A stretch of 64,000 nucleotides of DNA from Chamaea fasciata (taxonomy: Eukaryota > Chordata > Aves > Passeriformes > Sylviidae), in NCBI GenBank assembly GCA_029207755.1, contig JARCOQ010000073.1, positions 372,001 through 436,000 on the forward strand, in the 5' to 3' direction. This document shows, one piece after another, positions 47,950-60,520 of the stretch. Position numbers and translations under genes: made by a program. Under the pieces are notes generated by a model, which searched no databases, was not told the origin of the DNA, and worked only from the letters and a program-made list of their open reading frames with translations. The first letter of the stretch is position 1; each line of letters begins with the position of its first letter.

Positions 47950-50900
47950 TTGCCCAATTATTGCTCATTGTTATGGGCAGATTACATTCCCTTTCCCAAA
48001 AGGGAAAGCCTTCTTTTTGGGAAAGGGAATGATATCTGGAAATCAGAGAACAAAAGGGGATCAAGCGCTCTGGAGAGCAGATGTGATCCAAAAAGCACGC
48101 AAGTGAAAAAATACGAGAAAATCTGGAAACTGCGCAATTAGCACCGAATGGCCAGAGATGAAATCAGGGACAGTGCAAAGGTGCCAAGCTTGCCCAAATG
48201 ACTCCAATTGAAATCCTGAACTCAGGGAAGACATGCATAGAAAGAGAGTGGAGAAGAATTGATATGAATAAAATGTCACGAAAAACAAAGAAAAAAATCA
48301 GGAATATTTTTGCGGCCAGGCGAAAATCATAAAAGCAGATGGGATGAGCAGAAGTGCAAGGACATGGACCAAAGCTTGCCAAATTATTGCTCATTGAAAT
48401 CAACAGATTTCATTCCCTTTCCCGAAAGGGAAAGCCTTCCTTTCAAGAAAGGGAATGAAATCTGGAAATCAGAGGGTAAAGTGGATCAATCGCTCTGGAG
48501 TGGAGATGTGATCCAAAAAGCACGCGAGTGAAAAAACCTGAAAATTCGGGAAAAAGGCTGATTACCACTGAATGGCCAGAGATGAAAGCAGGGGCAGTGC
48601 AAAGGTGCCAAGCTTTCCCAAATGACTCCAATTGAAATCCTGAACTCAGGGAAGACATGCATAGAAAGAGAGTGGAGAAGAATTGAGATGAATGAAATGT
48701 CACAAAAAACAAAGAAAAAAATAAGGAATATTTTTGAGGCCAGGGGAAACCCATAAAAGCAGATGGGATGAGCAGAAGTGCAGGGACATGGACCGAAGCT
48801 TGCCCAATTATTGCTCATTGAAATCAGCAGATTTCATTCCCTTTCCCGAAAGGGAAAGCCTTCCTTTCGGGAAAGGGAATGAAATCTGGAAATCAGAGGA
48901 TAAAGTGGATCAAGCGATCTCGAGTGGAGATGTGATCCAAAAAGCACGCGAGTGAAAAAACCTGAAAATTCAGGAAAAAGGCTGATTACCACTGAATGGC
49001 CAGAGATGAAAGCAGGGGCAGTGCAAAGGTGCCAAGCTTGCCCAAATGACTCCAATTGAAATCCTGAACTCAGGGAAGACATGTATAGAAAGAGAGTGGA
49101 GAAGAATTGATAGAAATGTATTGTCCCAAAAAAAACAAAAACAAATCAGTAAAGAAATCAGAATCTTGGCGAAAATCATAAAAGCGATAGACATGAGCAG
49201 AAGTACAAGGACATGGACCGAAAATTTCCCAGTTATTGCTCATCGAAATCCGCAGATTTCATTCCCTTTCCCAAAAGGGAAAGCCTTCTTTTTGGGAAAG
49301 GGAATGATATCTGGAAATCAGAGAACAAATAGGATCAAGCCCTCTGGACAGCAGATGTGATCCAAAAAGAACGCAAGTGAAAAAATCCGAGAAAATCCGG
49401 AAACTGCGCAATTAGCACCGAATGGCCAGAGATGAAAGCAGGGGCAGTGCAAAGGTGCCAAGCTTGCCCAAATGACTCCAATTGAAATCCTGAACTCAGG
49501 GAAGACATGCATAGAAAGAGAGTGGAGAAGAATTGAGATGAATGAAATGTCACAAAAAACAAAGAAAAACAAGGAAAGGTTTTGAGGCCTGGTGAAAACC
49601 ATAAAAGCAGATGGGATGAGCAGAAGTGCAGGGACATGGACCAAAGCTTGCCCAATTATTGCTCATTGAAATCAGCAGATTTCATTCATTTTCCCGAAAG
49701 GGAAAGCCTTCCTTTCGGGAAAGGGCATGAAATCTGGAAATCAGAGGATAAAGTGGATCAAGCGCTCTGGAGTGGAGATGTGATCCAAAAAGCACGCAAG
49801 TGAGAAAATCCGAGAAAATCCGGAAACTGCGCAATTAGCACCGAATGGCCAGAGATGAAAGCAGGGGCAGTGCAAAAGTGCCAAGCTTGCCCAAATGACT
49901 CCAATTGAAATCCTGAACTCAGGGAAGACATGCATAGAAAGAGACTGGAGAAGAATTGACATGAATGAAATGTCACAAAAAAAAGAGAAATAAAATAAGG
50001 AAAATTTTGGACGCTGGGTTAAAACCATAAAAGCAAATGGGATGAGCAGAAGTGCAGCGACAAGGACCAAAGCTTCCCCAATTATTGCTCATTGTTATGG
50101 GCAGATTACATTCCCTTTCCCAAAAGGGAAAGCCTTCTTTCTGGGAAAGGGAATGATATCTGGAAATCAGAGAACAAAAGGGGATCAAGCGCTCTGGAGA
50201 GCAGATGTGATCCAAAAAGCACGCAAGTGAAAAAATACGAGAAAATCTGGAAACTGCGCAATTAGCACCGAATGGCCAGAGATGAAATCAGGGACAGTGC
50301 AAAGGTGCCAAGCTTGCCCAAATGACTCCAATTGAAATCCTGAACTCAGGGAAGACATGCATAGAAAGAGAGTGGAGAAGAATTGATATGAATAAAATGT
50401 CACGAAAAACAAAGAAAAAAAGCAGGAATATTTTTGCGGCCAGGTGAAAACCATAAAAGCAGATGGGATGAGCAGAAGTGCAGGGACATGGACCGAAGCT
50501 TGCCCAATTATTGCTCATTGAAATCAGCAGATTTCATTCCCTTTCCCAAAAGGGAATGAAATGTGGAAATCAGAGGATAAAGCAAATCAAGCGTTCTGGA
50601 GAGGAGATGTGATCCAAAAAGCACGCGAGTGAAAAAACCTGAAAATTCGGGAAAAAGGCTGATTAGCACTGAATGGCCTGAGATGAAAGCAGGGGCAGTG
50701 CAAAGGTGCCAAGCTTGCCCAAATGACTCCAATTGAAATCCTGAACTCAGGGAAGACATGCATAGAAAGAGAGTGGAGAAGAATTGACAGAAATGAATTG
50801 TCCCAAAAAAAAAAAAAACAAATCAGTAAATAATTCAGAATCTTGGCGAAAATCATAAAAGCGATTGACATGAGCAGAAGTACAAGGACATGGACCGAAA

Positions 50901-53830
50901 ATTTCCCAGTTATTGCTCATCGAAATCCGCAGATTTCATTCCCTTTCCCAAAAGGGAAAGCCTTCTTTTTGGGAAAGGGAATGATATCTGGAAATCAGAG
51001 AACAAATAGGATCAAGCCCTCTGGACAGCAGATGTGATCCATAAAGCACGCAAGTGAAAAAATCCGAGAAAATCCGGAAACTGCGCAATTAGCACCGAAT
51101 GGCCAGAGATGAAAGCAGGGGCAGTGCAAAGGTGCCAAGCTTGCCCAAATGACTCCAATTGAAATCTTGAACTCAGGGAAGACATGCATAGAAAGAGAGT
51201 GGAGAAGAATTGAGATGAATGAAATGTCACAAAAAACAAAGAAAAAAATAAGGAATATTTTTGAGGCCAGGGGAAAATCATAAAAGCAGATGGGATGAGC
51301 AGAAGTGCAGGGACATGGACCGAAGCTTGCCCAATTATTGCTCATTGAAATCAGCAGATTTCATTCCCTTTCCCGAAAGGGAAAGCCTTCCTTTCGGGAA
51401 AGGGAATGAAATCTGGAAATCAGAGGATAAAGTGGATCAAGCGCTCTGGAGTGGAGATGTGATCCAAAAAGCACGCAAGTGAGAAAATCCGAGAAAATCC
51501 GGAAACTGCGCAATTAGCACCGAATGGCCAGAGATGAAAGCAGGGGCAGTGCAAAAGTGCCAAGCTTGCCCAAATGACTCCAATTGAAATCCTGAACTCA
51601 GGGAAGACATGCATAGAAAGAGAGTGGAGAAGAATTGACAGGAATGAAATGTCACAAAAAAAAGAGAAATAAAATAAGGAAAATTTTGGACGCTGGGTTA
51701 AAACCATAAAAGCAAATGGGATGAGCAGAAGTGCAGCGACAAGGACCAAAGCTTCCCCAATTATTGCTCATTGTTATGGGCAGATTACATTCCCTTTCCC
51801 AAAAGGGAAAGCCTTCTTTTTGGGAAAGGGAATGATATCTGGAAATCAGAGAACAAAAGGGGACCAAGCGCTCTGGAGAGCAGATGTGATCCAAAAAGCA
51901 CGCAAGTGAAAAAATACGAGAAAATCTGGAAACTGCGCAATTAGCACCGAATGGACAGAGATAAAATCAGGGACAGTGCAAAGGTGCCAAGCTTGCCCAA
52001 ATGACTCCAATTGAAATCCTGAACTCAGGGAAGACATGCATAGAAAGAGAGTGGAGAAGAATTGATATGAATAAAATGTCACGAAAAACAAAGAAAAAAA
52101 TCAGGAATATTTTTGCGGCCAGGCGAAAATCATAAAAGCAGATGGGATGAGCAGAAGTGCAAGGACATGGACCGAAGCTTGCCCAATTATTGCTCATTGA
52201 AATCAGCAGATTTCATTCCCTTTCCCGAAAGGGAAAGCCTTCCTTTCGGGAAAGGGAATGAAATCTGGAAATCAGAGGGTAAAGTGGATCAATCGCTCTG
52301 GAGTGGAGATGTGATCCAAAAAGCACGCGAGTGAAAAAACCTGAAAATTCGGGAAAAAGGCTGATTACCACTGAATGGCCAGAGATGAAAGCAGGGGCAG
52401 TGCAAAGGTGCCAAGCTTTCCCAAATGACTCCAATTGAAATCCTGAACTCAGGGAAGACATGCATAGAAAGAGAGTGGAGAAGAATTGAGATGAATGAAA
52501 TGTCACAAAAAACAAAGAAAAAAATAAGGAATATTTTTGAGGCCAGGGGAAACCCATAAAAGCAGATGGGATGAGCAGAAGTGCAGGGACATGGACCGAA
52601 GCTTGCCCAATTATTGCTCATTGAAATCAGCAGATTTCATTCCCTTTCCCGAAAGGGAAAGCCTTCCTTTCGGGAAAGGGAATGAAATCTGGAAATCAGA
52701 GGATAAAGTGGATCAAGCGATCTCGAGTGGAGATGTGATCCAAAAAGCACGCGAGTGAAAAAACCTGAAAATTCAGGAAAAAGGCTGATTACCACTGAAT
52801 GGCCAGAGATGAAAGCAGGGGCAGTGCAAAGGTGCCAAGCTTGCCCAAATGACTCCAATTGAAATCCTGAACTCAGGGAAGACATGTATAGAAAGAGAGT
52901 GGAGAAGAATTGCTAGAAATGTATTGTCCCAAAAAAAACAAAAACAAATCAGTAAAGAAATCAGAATCTTGGCGAAAATCATAAAAGCGATAGACATGAG
53001 CAGAAGTACAAGGACATGGACCGAAAATTTCCCAGTTATTGCTCATCGAAATCCGCAGATTTCATTCCCTTTCCCAAAAGGGAAAGCCTTCTTTTTGGGA
53101 AAGGGAATGATATCTGGAAATCAGAGAACAAATAGGATCAAGCCCTCTGGACAGCAGATGTGATCCAAAAAGAACGCAAGTGAAAAAATCCGAGAAAATC
53201 CGGAAACTGCGCAATTAGCACCGAATGGCCAGAGATGAAAGCAGGGGCAGTGCAAAGGTGCCAAGCTTGCCCAAATGACTCCATTGAAATCCTGAACTCA
53301 GGGAAGACATGCATAGAAAGAGATTGGAGAAAAATTGAAATCCATGAAATGTCAAAAAAAACAAAGAAAAAAAAGGAAAGGTTTTGAGGCCTGGTGAAAA
53401 CCATAAAAGCAGATGGGATGAGCAGAAGTGCAGGGACATGGACCAAAGCTTGCCCAATTATTGCTCATTGAAATCAGCAGATTTCATTCCCTTTCCCGAA
53501 AGGGAAAGCCTTCCTTTCGGGAAAAGGGAATGAAATCTGGAAATCAGAGGATAAAGTGGATCAAGCGCTCTGGAGTGCAGATGTGATCCAAAAAGCACGC
53601 GAGTGAAAAAACCTGAAAATTCGGGAAAAAGGCTGATTACCACTGAATGGCCAGAGATGAAAGCAGGGGCAGTGCAAAGGAGCCAAGCTTGCCCAAATGA
53701 CTCCAATTGAAATCCTGAACTTAGGGAAGACATGCATAGAAAGAGTGTGGAGAAGAATTGACATGAATGAAATGTCACAAAAAAAAAGAGAAATAAAATA
53801 GGGAAAATTTTGGACGCTGGGTTAAAACCA
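47950..53830 (+). repeat. Second copy of the 39.07-44.95 kb segment (offset 8,880)
   Basis: Anchors 48330, 48754, 49179, 49602, 50028, 50454, 50856, 51281, 51707, 52133, 52557, 52982, 53404 all equal first-copy anchors plus 8,880. The left breakpoint lies near 47,890-47,955, where 'gcttgccc' (47,950) stands against 'gcttcccc' (39,070). The right one is near 53,830 ('aaatgggatgag' against 'aaactggatgag' near 44,957). Confidence 0.9.
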
Positions 53831-55510
53831 TAAAAGCAAATGGGATGAGCAGAAGTGCAGCGACAAGGACCAAAGCTTGCCCAATTATTGCTCATTGCTA
53901 TGGGCAGATTACATTCCCTTTCCCAAAAGGGAAAGCCTTCTTTCTAGGAAAGGGAATGATATCTGGAAATCAGAGAACAAAAGGGGATCAAGCGCTCTGG
54001 AGAGCAGATGTGATCCAAAAAGCACGCAAGTGAAAAAATACGAGAAAATCTGGAAACTGCGCAATTAGCACCGAATGGCCAGAGATGAAATCAGGGGCAG
54101 TGCAAAAATGCCAAGCTTGCCCAAATGACTCCAATTGAAATTCTGAACTCAGGGAAGACATGCATAGAAAGAGAGTGGAGAAGAATTGATATGAATAAAA
54201 TGTCACGAAAAACAAAGAAAAAAAGCAGGAATATTTTTGCGGCCAGGTGAAAACCATAAAAGCAGATGGGATGAGCAGAAGTGCAGGGACATGGACCGAA
54301 GCTTGCCCAATTATTGCTCATTGAAATCAGCAGATTTCATTCCCTTTCCCAAAAGGGAATGAAATGTGGAAATCAGAGGATAAAGCAAATCAAGCGTTCT
54401 GGAGAGGAGATGTGATCCAAAAAGCACGCGAGTGAAAAAACCTGAAAATTCGGGAAAAAGGCTGATTAGCACTGAATGGCCTGAGATGAAAGCAGGGGCA
54501 GTGCAAAGGTGCCAAGCTTGCCCAAATGACTCCAATTGAAATCCTGAACTCAGGGAAGACATGCATAGAAAGAGAGTGGAGAAGAATTGACAGAAATGAA
54601 TTGTCCCAAAAAAAAAAAAACAAATCAGTAAATAATTCAGAATCTTGGCGAAAATCATAAAAGCGATTGACATGAGCAGAAGTACAAGGACATGGACCGA
54701 AAATTTCCCAGTTATTGCTCATCGAAATCCGCAGATTTCATTCCCTTTCCCAAAAGGAAAAGCTTTCTTTTTGGAAAAGGGAATGATATCTGGAAATCAG
54801 AGAACAAATAGGATCAAGCCCTCTGGACAGCAGATGTGATCCAAAAAGCACGCAAGTGAAAAAATCCGAGAAAATCTGGAAACAGCGCAATTAGCACGAA
54901 TGGCCAGAGATGAAAGCAGGGGCAGTGCAAAGGTGCCAAGCTTGCCCAAATGACTCCAATTGAAATCCTGAACTCAGGGAAGACATGCATAGAAAGAGAT
55001 TGGAGAAGAATTGACATGAATGAAATGTCACAAAAAAAAGAGAAATAAAATAAGGAAAATTTTGGACGCTGGGTTAAAACCATAAAAGCAAATGGGATGA
55101 GCAGAAGTGCAGCGACAAGGACCAAAGCTTGCCCAATTATTGCTCATTGCTATGGGCAGATTACATTCCCTTTCCCAAAAGGGAAAACCATTTTTCTAGG
55201 AAAGGGAATGATATTTGGAAATCAGAGAACAAAGGGGATCAAGCGCTCTGGAGAGCAGATGTGATCCAAAAAGCACGCAAGTGAAAAAATACGAGAAAAT
55301 CTGGAAACTGCGCAATTAGCACCGAATGGCCAGAGATGAAAGCAGGGGCAGTGCAAAGGTGCCAAGCTTGCCCAAATGACTCCAATTGAAATCCTGAACT
55401 CAGGGAAGACATGCATAGAAAGAGAGTGGAGAAGAATTGATATGAATAAAATGTCACGAAAAACAAAGAAAAAAATCAGGAATATTTTTGCGGCCAGGCG
55501 AAAATCATAA
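52560..55510 (+). repeat. 2,951-bp seven-monomer higher-order repeat, copy 1
   Basis: Anchors 52557 (epsilon), 52982 (delta'), 53404 (alpha), 53831 (beta), 54257 (gamma, short inverted repeat), 54658 (delta), 55083 (beta). It overlaps the end of the 8,880-bp duplication because the two repeat levels share monomers. It includes a diverged inverted repeat near 54,750-54,780 ('aaaaggaaaagctttc') absent from copy 2, and a degraded one near 55,185 ('gggaaaaccatttttctagg') shared with copy 2. Confidence 0.88.
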
Positions 55511-58461
55511 AAGCAGATGGGATGAGCAGAAGTGCAGGGACATGGACCGAAGCTTGCCCAATTATTGCTCATTGAAATCAGCAGATTTCATTCCCTTTCC
55601 CGAAAGGGAAAGCCTTCCTTTCGGGAAAGGGAATGAAATCTGGAAATCAGAGGATAAAGTGGATCAAGCGATCTCGAGTGGAGATGTGATCCAAAAAGCA
55701 CGCGAGTGAAAAAACCTGAAAATTCAGGAAAAAGGCTGATTACCACTGAATGGCCAGAGATGAAAGCAGGGGCAGTGCAAAGGTGCCAAGCTTGCCCAAA
55801 TGACTCCAATTGAAATCCTGAACTCAGGGAAGACATGTATAGAAAGAGAGTGGAGAAGAATTGCTAGAAATGTATTGTCCCAAAAAAAACAAAAACAAAT
55901 CAGTAAAGAAATCAGAATCTTGGCGAAAATCATAAAAGCGATAGACATGAGCAGAAGTACAAGGACATGGACCGAAAATTTCCCAGTTATTGCTCATCGA
56001 AATCCGCAGATTTCATTCCCTTTCCCAAAAGGGAAAGCCTTCTTTTTGGGAAAGGGAATGATATCTGGAAATCAGAGAACAAATAGGATCAAGCCCTCTG
56101 GACAGCAGATGTGATCCAAAAAGAACGCAAGTGAAAAAATCCGAGAAAATCCGGAAACTGCGCAATTAGCACCGAATGGCCAGAGATGAAAGCAGGGGCA
56201 GTGCAAAGGTGCCAAGCTTGCCCAAATGACTCCATTGAAATCCTGAACTCAGGGAAGACATGCATAGAAAGAGATTGGAGAAAAATTGAAATCCATGAAA
56301 TGTCAAAAAAAACAAAGAAAAAAAAGGAAAGGTTTTGATGCCTGGTGAAAACCATAAAAGCAGATGGGATGAGCAGAAGTGCAGGGACATGGACCAAAGC
56401 TTGCCAAATTATTGCTCATTGAAATCAACAGATTTCATTCCCTTTCCCGAAAGGGAAAGCCTTCCTTTCGGGAAAAGGGAATGAAATCTGGAAATCAGAG
56501 GATAAAGTGGATCAAGCGCTCTGGAGTGCAGATGTGATCCAAAAAGCACGCGAGTGAAAAAACCTGAAAATTCGGGAAAAAGGCTGATTACCACTGAATG
56601 GCCAGAGATGAAAGCAGGGGCAGTGCAAAGGAGCCAAGCTTGCCCAAATGACTCCAATTGAAATCCTGAACTTAGGGAAGACATGCATAGAAAGAGTGTG
56701 GAGAAGAATTGACATGAATGAAATGTCACAAAAAAAAAGAGAAATAAAATAGGGAAAATTTTGGACGCTGGGTTAAAACCATAAAAGCAAATGGGATGAG
56801 CAGAAGTGCAGCGACAAGGACCAAAGCTTGCCCAATTATTGCTCATTGCTATGGGCAGATTACATTCCCTTTCCCAAAAGGGAAAGCCTTCTTTCTAGGA
56901 AAGGGAATGATATCTGGAAATCAGAGAACAAAAGGGGATCAAGCGCTCTGGAGAGCAGATGTGATCCAAAAAGCACGCAAGTGAAAAAATACGAGAAAAT
57001 CTGGAAACTGCGCAATTAGCACCGAATGGCCAGAGATGAAATCAGGGGCAGTGCAAAAATGCCAAGCTTGCCCAAATGACTCCAATTGAAATTCTGAACT
57101 CAGGGAAGACATGCATAGAAAGAGAGTGGAGAAGAATTGATATGAATAAAATGTCACGAAAAACAAAGAAAAAAAGCAGGAATATTTTTGCGGCCAGGTG
57201 AAAACCATAAAAGCAGATGGGATGAGCAGAAGTGCAGGGACATGGACCGAAGCTTGCCCAATTATTGCTCATTGAAATCAGCAGATTTCATTCCCTTTCC
57301 CAAAAGGGAATGAAATGTGGAAATCAGAGGATAAAGCAAATCAAGCGTTCTGGAGAGGAGATGTGATCCAAAAAGCACGCGAGTGAAAAAACCTGAAAAT
57401 TCGGGAAAAAGGCTGATTAGCACTGAATGGCCTGAGATGAAAGCAGGGGCAGTGCAAAGGTGCCAAGCTTGCCCAAATGACTCCAATTGAAATCCTGAAC
57501 TCAGGGAAGACATGCATAGAAAGAGAGTGGAGAAGAATTGACAGAAATGAATTGTCCCAAAAAAAAAAAAACAAATCAGTAAATAATTCAGAATCTTGGC
57601 GAAAATCATAAAAGCGATTGACATGAGCAGAAGTACAAGGACATGGACCGAAAATTTCCCAGTTATTGCTCATCGAAATCCGCAGATTTCATTCCCTTTC
57701 CCAAAAGGGAAAGCCTTCTTTTTGGGAAAGGGAATGATATCTGGAAATCAGAGAACAAATAGGATCAAGCCCTCTGGACAGCAGATGTGATCCAAAAAGC
57801 ACGCAAGTGAAAAAATCCGAGAAAATCTGGAAACAGCGCAATTAGCACGAATGGCCAGAGATGAAAGCAGGGGCAGTGCAAAGGTGCCAAGCTTGCCCAA
57901 ATGACTCCAATTGAAATCCTGAACTCAGGGAAGACATGCATAGAAAGAGATTGGAGAAGAATTGACATGAATGAAATGTCACAAAAAAAAGAGAAATAAA
58001 ATAAGGAAAATTTTGGACGCTGGGTTAAAACCATAAAAGCAAATGGGATGAGCAGAAGTGCAGCGACAAGGACCAAAGCTTGCCCAATTATTGCTCATTG
58101 CTATGGGCAGATTACATTCCCTTTCCCAAAAGGGAAAACCATTTTTCTAGGAAAGGGAATGATATTTGGAAATCAGAGAACAAAGGGGATCAAGCGCTCT
58201 GGAGAGCAGATGTGATCCAAAAAGCACGCAAGTGAAAAAATACGAGAAAATCTGGAAACTGCGCAATTAGCACCGAATGGCCAGAGATGAAAGCAGGGGC
58301 AGTGCAAAGGTGCCAAGCTTGCCCAAATGACTCCAATTGAAATCCTGAACTCAGGGAAGACATGCATAGAAAGAGAGTGGAGAAGAATTGATATGAATAA
58401 AATGTCACGAAAAACAAAGAAAAAAATCAGGAATATTTTTGCGGCCAGGCGAAAATCATAA
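55511..58461 (+). repeat. 2,951-bp seven-monomer higher-order repeat, copy 2
   Basis: Anchors 55508 (here a gamma linker, where copy 1 has epsilon), 55933, 56355, 56782, 57208, 57609, 58034. From about 55,511 the body matches copy 1 at +2,951. After 58,459 the sequence departs: 'caagcgctctggagtgg' replaces 'caagcgatctcgagtgg', and it instead resembles 6,869 and 22,529 ('aagcatgcgagtg'). Confidence 0.88.
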
Positions 58462-59571
58462 AAGCAGATGGGATGAGCAGAAGTGCAGGGACATGGACCG
58501 AAGCTTGCCCAATTATTGCTCATTGAAATCAGCAGATTTCATTCCCTTTCCCGAAAGGGAAAGCCTTCCTTTCGGGAAAGGGAATGAAATCTGGAAATCA
58601 GAGGATAAAGTGGATCAAGCGCTCTGGAGTGGAGATGTGATCCAAAAAGCATGCGAGTGAAAAAACCTGAAAATTCGGGAAAAAGGCTGATTACCACTGA
58701 ATGGCCAGAGATGAAAGCAGGGGCAGTGCAAAAGTGCCAAGGCTGCCCAAATGACTCCAATTGAAATCCTGAACTCAGGGAAGACATGCACAGAAAGAGA
58801 GTGGAGAAGAATTGACAGAAATGAAATGTCAGAAAAAAAAAGAGAAATAAAATAAGGAAAATTTTGGACCCTGGGTTAAAACCATAAAAGCAAATGTGAT
58901 GAGCAGAAGTACAAGGACATGGACTGAAGCTTGCCAAATTATTGCTCATTGAAATCAGGAGATTTCATTCCCTTTCCCAAAAGGGAATGAAATGTGGAAA
59001 TCAGTGGATAAAGTGAATCAAGCGCTCTCAAGTGAAGATGTGAGCCAAAGAGCACGCGAGTGAAAAAACCTGAAAATTCTGGAAAAAGGCTGATTAACAC
59101 TGAATGGCCTGAGATGAAAAGAGGGGCAGTGCAAAGATGGCAAGCTTGCCCAAATGACTCCAATTGAAATCCTGAACTCAGGGAAGACATGCATGGAAAG
59201 AGAGTGGAAAAGAATTGACAGAAATGAAATGTCACAAAAAAAAGAGAAATAAAATAAGGAAAATTTTGGACCCTGGGTTAAAACCATAAAAGCAAAAGGG
59301 ATGAGCAGAAGTGCAGCGACAAGGACCAAAGCTTGCCCAATTATTGCTCATTGAAATGGGCAGATTACATTCGCTTTCTCGAAAGGGAATAAAATCTGGA
59401 AATGAGAGGATAAAGTGGATCAAGCGCTCTGGAGAGGAGGTGTCATCCAAGAAGCACGTGAGTGAAAAAAATTGAAAATTCTGGAAAAAGCTTCATTAGC
59501 ACTTAATGGCCTGAGATGAAAAGAGGGCAAGTGCAAAGGTGCCAAGCTTGCTCAAAATTACTTCAATTGAA
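58462..59571 (+). repeat. Diverged monomer pocket upstream of insertion copy 5
   Basis: Anchors 58459 (gamma), 58885 (beta'), 59287 (beta-like). The monomers from 58,885 on carry many private differences: 'gcgctctcaagtgaagatg', 'gatgtgagccaaagagc', 'gcaaagatggcaagc', 'gacatgcatggaaag', 'gaggtgtcatccaag'. Both have a shortened inverted repeat ('cccaaaagggaatg' and 'ctttctcgaaagggaat'). They resemble array-edge or older monomers that have escaped homogenisation. The last one runs into the LTR-like insertion at 59572. Confidence 0.85.
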
Positions 59572-60008
59572 TGTCTTTTCCGTGATGGCCACTACACTCG
59601 AAATGCTTCCTCAAAAACCTCAGAGGGTCTGCGGTGGTAGCACCATGGTCTGTTGAGGTCTCTCTTACCTATTCTATTTGGGAATCCTTTGGGCATTTCC
59701 ACACAGCCCTGCCTCTTTGTCACTTCATTCTGTGGTTCTGCCTCACTCCTTTTTCTCCCTCTGTCGGCCACCAAGCCCTGTTTTTCCCTCATACAGTGGC
59801 TTACCTTATCTGTCCTTCGCAACTCTTCCTGTCCATTCATCCTCACAGCTTGACCAGCAGACTCCAACTGACTGACTACCAACTACCTCACTCTCTTATC
59901 ACACCCAGAACTGTGACATCACACCTGTACTCAATCTTTGGAAATTAAAACAGCTGCAATATATCTGAGACAGGATTGCCTTTAGCACTGTCTGCATCTG
60001 TCTTTCCA
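59572..60008 (+). mobile_element. LTR-like insertion, copy 5 (separate lineage)
   Basis: Same length and flanks as the others (AATTGAA 59565-59571; AACTGAA 60009-60015). It combines the copy 2/4 base at the first diagnostic site with the copy 1/3 base at the second, and has two private changes (59580 C for T; 59970 A for G). The downstream zeta monomer keeps 'cccaattattgctc', the normal satellite form, where copies 1-4 lack one T. Copy 5 therefore descends from a form that predates that deletion. Confidence 0.7.
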
Positions 60009-60520
60009 AACTGAAACGCTGCAGTGTGGGAAGAAATCCACAGAAACAGCCTAGAGAAGAATAGAGAGAACAGAAATGTCAAAAAATGAATCAGAAAAAT
60101 TTGGAACCCAGGAAAAGACCATAAGGACGAAAGGGATGAACAGAAGTGCAGCAACAAAGACCAAAGCTTGCCCAATTATTGCTCATTGAAATGGGCAGAT
60201 TTCACTCCCTTTCCCGAAAGAGAAAGCCTTCTTTCTGGGAAAGGGAATGATATCTGGAAATCAGAGAACAAAGGGGATCAATTGCTCTGGAAAGCAGATA
60301 TGATCCAAAAAGCACGCAAGTGAGAAAATCCGAGAAAATCCGGAAACTGCGCAATTAGCACCGAATGGCCAGAGATGAAAGCAGGGGCAGTGCAAAGGTG
60401 CCAAGCTTGCCCAAATGACTCCAATTGAAATCCTGAACTCAGGGAAGACATGCATAGAAAGAGATTGGAGAAAAATTGAAATCCATGAAATGTCAAAAAA
60501 AACAAAGAAAAAAAAGGAAA
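60009..60520 (+). repeat. Zeta monomer after insertion copy 5
   Basis: The satellite resumes at 60009 and the zeta anchor is 60122. It differs from the other four zeta monomers by 'cccaattattgctc' and 'tttcactccctttcc'. It then passes into an alpha linker whose left half ('gaaatccatgaaatg') is the classical alpha form, not alpha'. Confidence 0.85.

Noticed and set aside
53458..53895. The longest minus-strand open frames (up to 145 residues, hydrophobic, phenylalanine-rich)
   Set aside because: They are reverse translations of the A-rich satellite, since the T-rich complement gives Phe, Leu and Ser. Lengths change from monomer to monomer with linker indels, and there is no start-site or codon signal.
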